Below, piece by piece: positions 52,762 through 64,000 of a stretch of 64,000 nucleotides of DNA. The translations under genes and the position numbers were made by a program. Below the pieces are notes generated by a model. The model ran no database searches and was not told where the DNA came from. It saw only the letters and a program-made list of their open reading frames with translations. The first letter of the stretch is position 1. The number at the start of each line of letters is the position of its first letter. Source of the stretch: Eleginops maclovinus (lineage: Eukaryota > Chordata > Actinopteri > Perciformes > Eleginopidae); the NCBI RefSeq assembly GCF_036324505.1, contig NC_086370.1:16952600-17016599 (forward strand). Direction: 5' to 3'.

Positions 52762-55700
52762 GTAAGAGTTTCCTTTTTTTTTTAGGAGTTGCACACACAT
52801 TCACAGGTACTGCGAAGAAAAGAGTGGGGCTTCTATCTGGTCTGCCTTTTTTCAAATCTTTTTTAAATGAAAGTGGATATCCAAAGCACGTATGAAACAT
52901 GACAGAATACTTTTGGTTAGTGATGCATGCATGTGTATGATCCCCAGCGTGCATTAGATATGAATACATTAGGGAGGGGGCATTTATGCATCCAAGCATT
53001 GAAAGGTTTAATGACTAATCAGGCGAGCACGTCAAGGTTTTTCTCCACAATTGAAAATGAAGATGAATGGTGATTTATATACTTATTCTAATGTGTGTCT
53101 TTGCAGCATCTGACAGACATGCAGTATTAATCTGATGATGCAGAGGCTGATTATCGAGCTTTCTGTACTTGTGTGTGTTCTCTCTGGGCTTTATGGTGAA
53201 GAATATTGATGAATGCTCACTAATAGACTATCATATGTTGTGCTTTAAAAGGCTGAGGGAGTGATGATCATTTATTAGAAAACACCCTCAGTATTAAGTG
53301 ACGAAGGCTATATGTCACGTTTGTCTGCGATGATTGATGTGCTCCTCAAGGCTGAATTTGATGAAAGCTGGATTCAGACTTATCATGACTAATGACATGT
53401 GTGATCTAGGAAGCTCTTGGGTGCTGCATCACATACAGAGCTGCACTTATGTTCTCTCTCAGTCTTTGTAGCCCTCCCCTTACCTCCCATCTCCCTCTGT
53501 CTCTATCCCCCCTTATTTTCTACATGTCATTGCTTGACTACCTGAATTTACAGGAAACACTGAAGGGGTACAGCGTTGAGGTGACAAATACACTGACGCT
53601 TGTCTATATCCTGTTTTTTCACTCATAAATCACCTTCTACATGACACCCGAGTCAATCATCGCATCGACCTGAGTACACATGTATGCCCGTAGCACGACT
53701 GCTTATTAATCATTGAACTCATCAGGGTGATGCACCAGGGATGTAACCTCTGAAGTGATGCAGGCAGAGAGTCTCCTTTTCGTTGTGTTAAACAGAAAGA
53801 TACCCCCACTATCTGGAAAGCAAGTGATAACAAAATAACCTAAAATCCCCCTCTGCATATCAGCGTCTTCAAACTTACTCTTCCCAAGGATCCATTTCAC
53901 ATCCAGTGCTGTCATCCAGGAAGAAGAAGGAGGGAACCCTTTTTAAACCCTCCCACTATTCCCTATCCAAGAAAGTGCTGCTCAGTCATAAATCTTTTAA
54001 GCCAATGTCATAAAGAAAAAAAACTTTCACATGTGTAACCGGCAGCCCAAATAGCTACACATAGTTCTGGACGACAGCTGGAATAAGATGGTGTGTAGAA
54101 CCATGGAGATGTGGAAACCGGCTCGGATTGTGCTGTAAAATCGAACAAAAGACAATATAAAGATCTGAGACCAAAGGGGCTTTCATTGTTTCTGGAAGAG
54201 AGCGTGATGATGTGTTGGGGAAAAGATTACTGCAACGCGGAGGGTGTAGGGGCCGGAACCTATACTGTACAATTGCACAGTAGGAATGAATAAGACTTCA
54301 CACAAACCCTATGGATTGGATAAAGGCGGCAATATCTCTTTGTGCTAAGTTGGTGCAATGTCACGCTCTGTAATTTATGCAAATAATGAGAAAAAAAATC
54401 CTCATACAAAATGGATACATTGCAGAGCAACAATGCGTACAGTACGATGCATTAGGTACGCACAGCATCAACCTGCTTCGTAATGAAAAGCGAAGCACTT
54501 GTGATACACATGTTTTAGCACGTAATACTCAGATGATGAGCTGTTGCTTTGACCAACATTACCATTCATGATGCACTCAGTTTGTATTGATGTTGCAGCA
54601 GAGGCATGTTTAAGGCCACCATAATAACATTACGTAACCATTAATGAGAGTGGCTAGACAGTGTAATGCTATGTAAATCATCTTACAGATGCACTTCTGT
54701 AATTATTGCGTTGATGAGGGCTGTCAGGGATGTAAGGCGATCCAAGCAAAGCTGCCTCTTTCTACCCGCTATGCGATGGGGCATAAATCATGAGTCAGCA
54801 GTGTTGCTATTGCATGGAAAATGGATCCTACTCCCCTATTAACATTCTTTACAAACAACCACGTTCCTACAACATTGTGGTCATAATAAATCGATCATGA
54901 TACCGAAGTGAAAGATGTTCTTTTGCTATACATGCAGCAATTTGAGCGTGAAGAAATGAAGGGGCAATTGATACAGACCACGTGGTCTGCCAGGGTACAT
55001 AAGGAGATTTCAGAGGATTACTTTCGCAATTTAAGAGTCAATGCATTATTCATAATCCTTTGGATAGCTGAGGCCAAATCAGGGAAGGACCTCAGGTCAT
55101 TAGCAGAGATATAGCATGCTTTGAGAAGAGGAGGTGGAGGAGGAGAAAGAAGGCGACAACGCAAAGGAAATTCTCTCTTAGCCATTCAAATATATTCAAG
55201 TGTCACTGTCACTTATGCTGTATGTGTATCTGACTTCCAACAATAATAAGTCATTGATAGCTTTTCTTGATTCCCGTTGTGTGAATTACCATTTACCTGC
55301 TTTACATGCCTCACATGAGACATTGTATGCGCCTAGAGGAGTCTTCCTGCAGATGTGATTACCTTTTCAGGGGTGTGAGATGATGTAAAATAGCATGATC
55401 CCATGTGGATCAGCCTCAAACAAATTCCCTTTTTTCCGTGAAAATGCTTCTGACAAACTCACGCTAAAATCAAAGTGCACACTAAGCTATGTTTCAGAAC
55501 AAATATGAAATTCAGCTGCTCCAAATTCCAAAACAACTGTGGGTAAATTCATGACACAGCACACCATATTGTTCGTGCATAATGAGACTGAACTAGTTGC
55601 TTGTTTTTTTTCTTCTTATCTGGCATTAAATCCATCGCAGTGACTGAAGTGACACTAGAAACTGTTGTTGGCATGCTGAGTTGTTCCAGCATTAATAGGA

Positions 55701-58700
55701 AGCGAGATGAAACACAGTTGGCTCTAAATATTTTCAATTTCATCAACGGTTTGGGCTGAGGGTTAGGTTACAGTGGACAGTATGCAAGGTTAAACACATG
55801 GCAGGACTCCCAGTAAATACAACCCCATGCCTTTTTATTATCAGTCGCTGTCTGCTGTTGTGTGTGTGTTTGTGCACACACTCCGGGGATGCTGGATAGG
55901 TGACCTCATGAGACACACACCCTTTCACACAAACATTAAAGTGCCCATCTATGCATGAATGTACTGTACACTCGCACTTAAAATCTATGCAAGGTCACAT
56001 AGCATAGCTTTGCAATCCTTAAAAAGTGCATATCTTTCATTTGGTTATGACGTCACTGGAACTTGAAACTGCAGATGTATATCTACTGCAGATCAGAAAT
56101 TAACATTAATCTCATCCAGCCGCTCTTCTCCTTTTACTAATTTCATGGGAGTCGTTAAACTGACAGTAAGGAAATGTCTCGTCAGTATAAATTCCCCAAC
56201 TGGAACAATCACATTGATGGATTTACAATGTCCCCCAATGATAAAACATGATTACTTTAAGAAAAGCTGCAAAACCATGAATATCTTGCTTGTGTGCGTG
56301 GTAATAAATGATTCATTGAGTTTATTTATTGCGTGGTGTCTTGTCATATGAAAATGATTAACCAGCTCCTCCTGATGTTTCCTTTCATCCATATCAGACA
56401 TCATTTCATTTCCTTGTGCTTCTTGATGTATTTCATGCTCGAGCTGAGAAATGTGTTTCATCACGCATGAGACAGAAAATGCAATATTTCTCATTTGATC
56501 ATATGGACCTTAATTTGATACTCTGCATGTGGGGTGAATACAGCAGCAAGCTGTATTACGCATTATGAAAGTAGTTTTTGGCCTCCTTGTTTCATCAAAG
56601 GCAGTTTAGTTATTACATAATCAACATAAATCAATCGTTCCCATTGAAAGGAAGTGAAAAATATCAGGAGAAGTTTGTAATATGGACATTAAAAGTGATT
56701 CAATCTATTTGATGATGAATTTGATGAATTTAAGTGGAAAAAGTAGTTGCTGATTAAATGAGACATTCACTCGTTAATGATTGGTAGATTCTTAATACTC
56801 TGACAGTGGTAAAAGCAAATACATCTTTTGAAAGAAGCACATCGATTTTCACTCTTCATAATGCTGCATTTTCAAGCACAACAGGTTCACATTTTTATTG
56901 ATTTACCGAACAACTTTTCAAATTCTATCAAACCCATGTTTTGTTTTGTAAACCATGGGTTAAGCAGCAGTTAAGGAGATATGTTATTTCTATCACTTTT
57001 TGGAGACTTTAACCCTTCAACTAATTTACAGATATTACAGATCAAGTCATTTCAAGCCATTAATTAAGCCATGCAGATTTAAAAGTGAAGATAATACATT
57101 TCCCTCCTATGAGTTTAGACTCGGAGCCTAAAGGGGGATCCAGGTGCTGCACATATGGGCTGCTGTTTAGTCATTTCCTCTGCCAGCTACTTTCAACCAC
57201 AAGGGGAATATATTATTTACCAAACACCTATTAATAGTGGGCCAACTTCTCCACAGCTATTCCTTTAGAAAAAACTCCCTTAACCATTGCGGGGAACAAA
57301 CTATCCAACAATCAGTGCAGAAGAATAGATATCTTGTGAAATGTTGTGCAGCATTGATAAGGAGATGACCTTACGTGGGTGAATATACAGGGAGCTTGAG
57401 ATTGACAATGATTACGGCGGAGTGTACCAGTGTAGAGCACAGAAAAGGAGCTCAGCCGTTTAGATGTAATTATGATATGAAGAACAGTCGAGCGAGCTGT
57501 CACATAAACCCATTTATTTGAGTATGATCTTTTGACTAATGTATGGCCAAATATGATCTGTGTGGATAAAATGTAAATGAAAATAAACTATATTTGTGAC
57601 AAAGGAGTTTCTCATAAAGCCAAGGGAAGGGCCGTGTGCAAGGCTGCAGTGTGTTTAAATCACTGACGCTCATGTGCACGGTTCTCCCTTAAGCTTTCAG
57701 TGACACAATAGGAAACCCCAGAAATGATATGAGCCGAGTGGGAAATAGGCCACAAATCCAACTGAGCACAAATCACTTAATGCTGCAACATGAGTATTGC
57801 TATTCTACCAGTACATAAATCAATAACATAAATGAGTCACAATGCGTTTGTAGAACAAATGCCAGATGAAAAAAAAGGCCTGCTACTCAAAGATAGCATT
57901 CACAAGCCCACCTACGGGAAAGTAGCAACAGCAGCCGCAAGCTTTGGCAGTCCTAAAGTTGGTTGATATTGTCAAGCATACAAACATCTCCTGAATGACA
58001 TGCACTCACATTAAATATGCTGCTATATATTAAGATAACCGGCAAATACTTAGCCTGATAAGGCACATCAGTGATCTGGCATTTTGACAGCAATAACACC
58101 CCGAGTTAAAGCAAAACCGTGCTTCAAGCTCAATGCGTGTAATGAGGCTGACATCTGACATAAGTCAACGCACAGAGTTTCTGAAAAGTGTCAGCACGAG
58201 CAAGGAGCAAACACAATTGTTATTCCAAAAAGGTGTGCAGAAGCAAATGATCCGAATTGTTGGCAGGCATGCTTGTGTATGAAAAATTATAATGCATACT
58301 GTAACTAGCAGTTGCAAGTGTTGACAGAGTTAGCAATGAGCTGTTCTTCACAAGGTCTAGCTGAATAAAAAAGACGTTCCATTAATTTTTCTCCGTAGAC
58401 GATGATGGGAAACTCACTGTAAGAGCACTGTTTAATAACTTCTAAAGCTGGAATGGACATGAAACTGTTGAATAACCACTACAAAAGATAACAGTGCTAT
58501 TAAAGTGAGACATTTAATATGACTCTGAAGGCCCATTTTCACAGGAAACCTCCAAATAGAGAGCTTAAGATTATGTTACGTGTTGCAAAGTTGCAAAAAA
58601 TAGGGGTGGCCATATCATAAACCTATACTGTAGGCTATTTACAGAGTCCTTTGTTTCTATACTGCAAGCCAGAGGATGCCAGTAATGTAATATATTAATA

Positions 58701-58960
58701 AAATAAATAAAACAAGTGTAGTAACATACTTCATTGGAAAGTTTCTTCTTGGTTTTTAATGTTTTTACGTTTGTCGGTTTCAGCATGTGTATTAAAGTTA
58801 TGAATTGTGAAATTTAGATGTATATCAGAGATTGTGTTTTAAAGGAGTATTATCCTTTTTTACAGTACCTTACTAAAGGGATTAGATCCTCTATGATTTT
58901 TCCCCACTACATTTTGAAAACACACAAAATCTGATTATATTTTTCTTTTACCTCTTTCAG
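52762..58960 (+). other. insyn2a: Presumed 5' intron of insyn2a
   Basis: Non-coding AT-rich sequence ending in the acceptor TTTACCTCTTTCAG just before the coding exon. It contains a perfect CRE palindrome TGACGTCA at 56048-56055. No other exon, repeat or RNA gene is recognised. The left boundary depends on the candidate exon ending at 52761. Confidence 0.45.
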
Positions 58961-58965
58961 AAAAT

Positions 58966-60125
58966 ATGGTGAGCAAAGAAGACGCCAACTACATTGTTCT
59001 TTCAAACTCGGATGACTCAGATTCGGATACAGGCCCTTCTCACAGCCTTGATGCACAGTCTGAATCAGGCAAGCCACAGGTGAAGAAGAGAAACAAAGCT
59101 TTACAAGTTCGTTTTAAGGATATCTGTGAGGCTCAGAATGAGTTTCGGGGAAAACGCTCCAGATCCATTTCCTGCAAAGTGACACACAGAAAGTATATGA
59201 CCATGCCCGCCAGACGCTCTATTCCTAACGTGACCAAGAGCACCGGAGTGCAGACTTCGCCGGACCTCACTAAGCGATACAAGACTTTTCCTTTTGAGAG
59301 GAAAAAAGGACATACATTTAAACACACTGCTTTGGTAGAAGATTATAAAGGACAAAATAATGGTTTTCTGAGCGATATTAAGACAGGAGTAGATGATGGA
59401 CAACCCATTGGTGAGTCATCAAAGTACAAGGGTAAGATTGTGGGACAAACAAAAGCATTGCTTCACCACACTGATGACAGCAGTGATACAGAGGACTTGC
59501 TTTCCAGTGCCAACTGTGTGGATGGACCCTCTTGTCCTGACTCTTCACATTTCTCGGAAGAGTGCCATCAGGGTAGCCCTCCTTCAAAAAGAGAAGCAGA
59601 GTACCAGGGTTGTGGGACGAGGACCAAACACAAAGGATTACCCAAAGAAGATACGGACGCTGGCACTTCCTCAAAGCGCCAGCTTGCTTACTCTGAGTTT
59701 TCCCAGGACAAGTCGAGGGGAACTGGCCCTGTTGCGTGGAACTCTTTGACACAAGTGGAGTCTTTAGGAAGCCCGTCTGTGAGCTGTAAACGGAAAAAGG
59801 GTGCACAGCTAAACGAACAGCAGTCACAGACACTTCCCCATAGTGCCAAATGTTCAGTTCAGTCACAAGGGCAGTGTCGGACCAGGCATGCATCAGCCTC
59901 CTCTAAACTTCAGCAAACAGTCGGGGCGGACGAGGGCTTTCCTCCAAGAGACACACGAGCCCCAGGCATGCGGAGCAGCCAGCAGATAATGCCCTTATCT
60001 GAAGACAAGGATATCAAAGTGCAGCTGCAGGCGATGGAGAGCCTCATCAACTCGAGCCAGGAGACCATCAAGGTGCTACTTGGAGTTATTCAGGAGCTGG
60101 AGAAGGGTGAAGCGCAGAGAGGAGG
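58966..60125 (+). CDS. insyn2a: INSYN2A (FAM196A), large coding exon
   Basis: Inhibitory synaptic factor 2A; the family is known as a component of the gephyrin-associated postsynaptic density of inhibitory synapses. The exon starts at 58961 after TTTCAG, and the ATG at 58966 follows AAAAT. Conserved landmarks: MVSKE at 1-5; a basic block VKKRNKALQVRFKDICEAQN (39-58); RKYMTMPARRSIPNVTKSTG (75-94) followed by VQTSPDL; NNGFLSD (131-137); and a C-terminal amphipathic coiled-coil segment at about 347-380 with QETIKVLLGVIQELEKGEA. The middle (about 145-340) is Ser-rich, poorly conserved and probably disordered. The exon ends in phase 2 at 60125 with donor GTGAGT; reading through it meets a TGA at once, which would give a false 387-residue protein. 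The blocks match INSYN2A rather than its paralogue INSYN2B. The coding end is outside the window. Confidence 0.95.
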
Positions 60126-60239
60126 GTGAGTAGACTTAGCTTTACAGTGCTACCAAACAAACTTCATACACATATGCATGTTTCAGTGGGATGTAAAAGG
60201 CTGTAAGAAAGGGAAATCCATGTATTGGACAAAGTGGTT

Positions 60240-60560
60240 CTTTGACCTACATGCTCACATCGACAGGATAACATGCTCTCACAATGACTTTTATCAGTTA
60301 TAGTGTTTACAGTTTAAGTTTAGCATATTAGCATGCTACAACTTGCTATTTAAAACCAAGAACAATGGAGGTCTGAAAATGTTGGGTATGGCTTTAGTTT
60401 CTCAGGCAAACCAATGTATAGAACAAAAGAGATATGTTGACCTTGAGATGGTGCTTGATGAAAAGTCGGGTGATCAATGATTGGAAATGAATCCTCTGTA
60501 AACCCTCTGTGTCTTTACCAAAATTGACATTCAATATTTGAAAGGTACTTTAATAACAAA
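60240..60560 (+). repeat. Diverged teleost dispersed repeat in insyn2a intron
   Basis: Landmarks in order are TACATGCTCACATCGACAGG, TAGCATATTAGCATGCTACA, TTGACCTTGAGATGGTGCTT, GATGAAAAGTCGGGTGATCA and GAATCCTCTGTAAACCCTCT. This is the same family as 47320-47565 in the opposite orientation. The copy is old, with approximate limits and no target duplication seen. Confidence 0.5.
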
Positions 60561-60679
60561 CCAGAGAAATCAACATCATGGGTGTGCTTAAAGAAAAATA
60601 ATCGGATCCCAAAGACAACATGGAACCATGAATATAATCATACAAATGTGCTAATCTATAAAGTAAGTGTTGACATATA

Positions 60680-60780
60680 TCTCTCAATACTTTATTAAAA
60701 CGGACCTGTTGTTGGCGCTAGAGGAAAACTCAAGAGATCACCAATACTACTAGTGGATTATCAACCATCAAGGCCTTATG
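60680..60780 (+). repeat. Second fragment of the same dispersed repeat
   Basis: GTTGGCGCTAGAGGAAAACT followed by CAAGAGATCACCAATACTAC repeats the phrase type of the neighbouring copy (GGTGCTTGATGAAAAGTCGG, GTGATCAATGA). It may be part of the same insertion after an interruption. Confidence 0.4.
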
Positions 60781-63538
60781 TAGCGGTTCAAATAAACAGC
60801 ACAATGCAAATGTATTCTAATACCGTGTCTCTGTAATCTTAACCCAAGGGCAAGCTTTCTCTATTATTTCTTTATGTGTCATATTTCATTAAAGACGTAC
60901 CTGTAAAGGAGAAAACGCTTTAACAAGCTTCATAAAGTCCTCAAGCTATTTCCACAACCAGACTCCTACGGCAGTACAATTGTAGGAATCAATGCTAAGT
61001 ATGCCATCGCTAAAAAAAACTCAGAGCAACACAAACCAAATTGTATTTAAGCCTTAACCATATCCAGCGAAGTACAAGGCACCCCAGTGTGGCTCTGTGG
61101 AAGTTGATTGTGAAGGCTCAATTAGTGCTGGCTCATAACGCTTTGCCTTTCATCTCCACAGAACTGAGCCCGCTGTAGAGTCTTCACTGTGTTGTGTTGC
61201 TTAAGTGTTATTAGAGAGGTGCAGTTACAGGATGCAAAGCCTGCCTTACACAATGCATTCCCAAATACTCTTCCTTTTGTTGCATGGCTGGCCAGTCAAA
61301 AATCGTCTTTTTTTAATGATACACTTTCAAGTGAATCCAACTGAAAGCTTTCCTGTTCTGATCTGGGTTAAATAAGTCATGTAGAGTGATTTTCAAGACA
61401 ATTCTTTAAAGTGGATGCAATGACAAGAAGCATAAAGCAATATATAGGTCCTTCAAGAGTATATGCACAATGTCAGCGTCACTTGTTTACATTGGAAATA
61501 ACTACTACAAATTATTACAAAATATCCCACTTCTCCATTTTTTGGTGATTGTGATATAAAATAAAACCAAAATTGTTCTGCAAAAGTACAACAGGAACGT
61601 CAAATTAAGCATGTGCTAGACAGCTGTTTCATATCTCCTTTAGTAGAATAAGGTTGACAGAAAACAGATTCTCACCATTGACTTGTATACAGGAACAATG
61701 CATATGCGTCTTATCAGGGTTTCCAGACCTAACAGGAAGTGCGTTGCTGACACTCGATGTTAAGTATTGATGACAAATGACAGTTTTTTTTACGTGAAAT
61801 AAGATTATTAGTCTGTGGCATGACCTCATTTTTCCTCAGCCGTCCACACAGTAGCTCAATAGTATTCTGATGCATGCACACTCTGTGTTGTACTGTTTGA
61901 ATACCATTGCCATAGTACTGTTATACATATGCAATCAAGTCACACTTATCATAATGCTGCATAAGTGTATCTGCTGTGTCTGCTATGTATACTATATTGT
62001 ACATAACATGTCTTTAACGTAGGATAACAAACCCAATGTTTGAAGCATGAGACAGTGTTTCCTGCTGAGTTTTTGCTTGCAGGTTATCAATAAAAATGCC
62101 AAATACTATGCAGTATTCAGGCAGGCAGAGCAGCAGACACAAAAGTGGGACGTGTGGACAGTAAAAGTGGAATGCCAAGGGCAGGACAGATCCCAGGACA
62201 GCTGACATGGGCAAACCACACAGATAGTGACTCTGTGCCAACAAACGGTCAGCTTAGAACACCTTTCTCAGAGGTGCAGTTATTTTTTCCCCATCTATGA
62301 AACCATCCTCTGTGACATTGGGTGCTTTTTAATACAGCTCTTTATTGGGTCATGAGCATTTTACCCATAATGGGAGTGTGTTGTTGTGCCGAGTACACAC
62401 AGTGATTATGAATTTAGGTTAATACCCTTTGATTATAAGAGAGAAGCTCTTTAAATGACAAGGCCGTACATGACCGGCCGGGCAGCAGCAGCACTCGTGT
62501 GGACCCTGTCACTGCGGTGAGTTACTGTCCTTGCACACAGCTGTTCAGAGAGACATCATTTGGGAACAGGGCAGGATGGATGAACTTGTTCACCTTGAGC
62601 TCCCATCAGCATTTTTTATCCTCGCGCTGTTCTCTCTCCCCCCGATGAGGTCACCTGTCATGTCAGGGTGAACGGTTGCGGTGTGCCACCTCCACATGTC
62701 ATCCTACAGGGTGAGGGGCTGCAGTGACAGCAAGCAATTGCAGAACATGCGCGACTCTAACACAGCCCCTCGTATCACCCCCACGCCCCTGCCGCCTGCC
62801 TTTGCATGCTGTGACTTATAGTGCACATAACATTACGCAGACCTGCATGGTAAATTCAAATGAGGATAAATGAAAAACTGGCGATATGAAAGACGAGGAG
62901 TGTTACACCAAAGGCATTGTGTATTTAACACGTCACGTTTGACATACAAGCCTCTGTTGTGAGATAGCTTAGGTTGTTCCGTTTGTAAAGGTCTTTGAAC
63001 ATAACAGATTAAAACTGTTATACAGTAGAGAAGACAATGGCCCCTCGGGGCTGTGTACCTATGCCATGATCAGAGCAGGTGCAATTTGTCTTTTTGATTG
63101 CCTTTTTTAATAGTTTATGTTTCATGTCTACAGCAAATTAAGTCGGATGAGAATATAAAAAGGATATACAGCATAAGCGCAGAATGTTAAGGTATTGATT
63201 TTTCATTACATGTGATTCATGCAGCATTTAGTTGTTATTTTCTTCCTATTGCACAGCGAATAGACACAGAACAGATTTGATAACTATGCCATGGCAAAGC
63301 TAAGTAATCCTGTTATGTAAAATCAGTAAGTCTACACACTTGATTAACCAAATCTGAGAGAACTGCAGGATCGGATCAGAGCCCCTGCTGCATGTTCAAC
63401 TGTTGGGAGTAAACAACATTGGGTAAAAACCAAGGTGAACAAATTATGTGTGATACCTGATGCCCACAGGTGTTGAAATATGGATGCTAAAGCCTGTCAC
63501 TTGAGATCACATACATCTTTTCATCTCTCTGTTTACAG

Positions 63539-63610
63539 GCTCACCTACCGAACAGGACAAGACACAGCAAATTGTGACACTTGTCGAAACAGCGCATGCA
63601 TCATTTACAG
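63539..63610 (+). CDS. insyn2a: INSYN2A, 72-nt internal coding exon
   Basis: The acceptor is GTTTACAG and the exon runs 63539-63610, followed by donor AG then GTGGGG. Joined to the previous exon it completes a Gly codon and then encodes LTYRTGQDTANCDTCRNSAC followed by IIY, leaving 2 nt for the next exon. Both borders are phase 2, so skipping would keep frame. This Cys-containing block (CDTC...C) is the most conserved part of the INSYN2A C-terminal region I know and confirms the gene assignment. The last coding exon is expected to the right, outside the window. The 66-codon ATG frame at 63480-63680 is only this exon plus intron. Confidence 0.93.
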
Positions 63611-64000
63611 GTGGGGCTCTTTTAACTGCCAGTGTTTCATTAATGCTGCAATAAATTATGTTTTCTGTTTGATTATGTGATTCAGTGTGAAAGAGGGATG
63701 TCTCCAGCAGTATTTGGTGCAGTGTTCTGTTTAGAAAATGAAAAAGGATATGTAGTGTCTGGATCTGATTGAGGCACACAGGTTTAAACAATTGAATAGA
63801 TGCAAATAAAAGCTTTTGGGTGTAGCTTTAAATGATAAAATAAGCATCAGTGCTACGAAAATAATTAAATGTGCAGCTAATGGCAGTGCTTTACTGCACC
63901 ATGGCATGTTTTCCCACAATGGAAGATGAAATAGATAATACCTCCATTATCATTTGCGAAGGTTTCTGGGGAATGCATGGCCTCTCTGTAATAAATCAGC
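63611..64000 (+). other. insyn2a: Start of the next insyn2a intron
   Basis: Begins GTGGGG. AT-rich, with no exon or repeat recognised before the window ends. Confidence 0.8.

Larger units (their letters stand above)
60126..63538 (+). other. insyn2a: Intron of insyn2a (3.4 kb)
   Basis: It starts GTGAGT and ends CTCTGTTTACAG. It joins two exons whose phases match (2 nt + 1 nt rebuild a glycine codon). It contains diverged teleost repeats near 60240-60560 and 60680-60780 and a GC-richer block at about 62461-62820. No exon of another gene is recognised on either strand. Confidence 0.9.

Noticed and set aside
59378..59893. 171-codon minus-strand frame
   Set aside because: Antisense shadow of the insyn2a coding exon, with no independent motif or splice context.
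58966..60129. Reading insyn2a as a complete 387-residue single-exon gene
   Set aside because: The TGA lies inside a GTGAGT donor, and the next conserved block is encoded by the phase-matched exon at 63539-63610.

Overview
The window reads as nuclear DNA from a ray-finned fish, probably a percomorph teleost. It is AT-rich and intron-bearing, and it carries a Tc1 transposon with a full DD34E transposase, two small hAT elements with exact 8-bp target duplications, a tRNA-derived SINE, an L2/Rex-like LINE tail and old dispersed repeats typical of teleosts. There are no operons, bacterial-type genes or CRISPR arrays. A run of exactly 500 N at 22557-23056 marks an assembly gap.

The only host gene I can name is INSYN2A (formerly FAM196A, inhibitory synaptic factor 2A), on the + strand at the right end. 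Its large coding exon is 58966-60125, after a splice acceptor. A 72-nt coding exon follows at 63539-63610, and the final coding exon lies beyond the window. Two exon-like segments with good splice sites near 52.3-52.8 kb, next to two G-quadruplex-capable tracts, are my best guess for its 5' untranslated exons and promoter. In mammals this gene sits inside an intron of DOCK1 on the opposite strand. I recognised no DOCK1 exon here.

Region by region: 1-2.5 kb is featureless. 2.5-3.06 kb is a CpG-rich, promoter-like patch. 3-22 kb is mostly unassigned non-coding DNA with an hAT MITE at 9.7 kb and a LINE tail at 19 kb. 22.0-22.56 kb is a 37-bp minisatellite running into the gap. A second hAT MITE carrying paired CACGTG sites lies at 23.3-23.8 kb. 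At 32.5-32.9 kb there is a minus-strand promoter and first-exon-like arrangement of unknown owner. A SINE lies at 37.5 kb and the intact Tc1 element at 39.3-40.9 kb. A 78-nt hairpin is at 42.9 kb, a long GT microsatellite at 45.4 kb, old repeats at 47-51 kb, and insyn2a from about 52 kb to the end.

Most open reading frames of 60-130 codons here are chance frames or shadows of the transposase and insyn2a. I found no convincing new multi-gene system. The points most worth checking are the apparently intact transposon, the hairpin-forming minisatellite at the gap, the 42.9-kb hairpin, and the two unassigned promoter-like patches.
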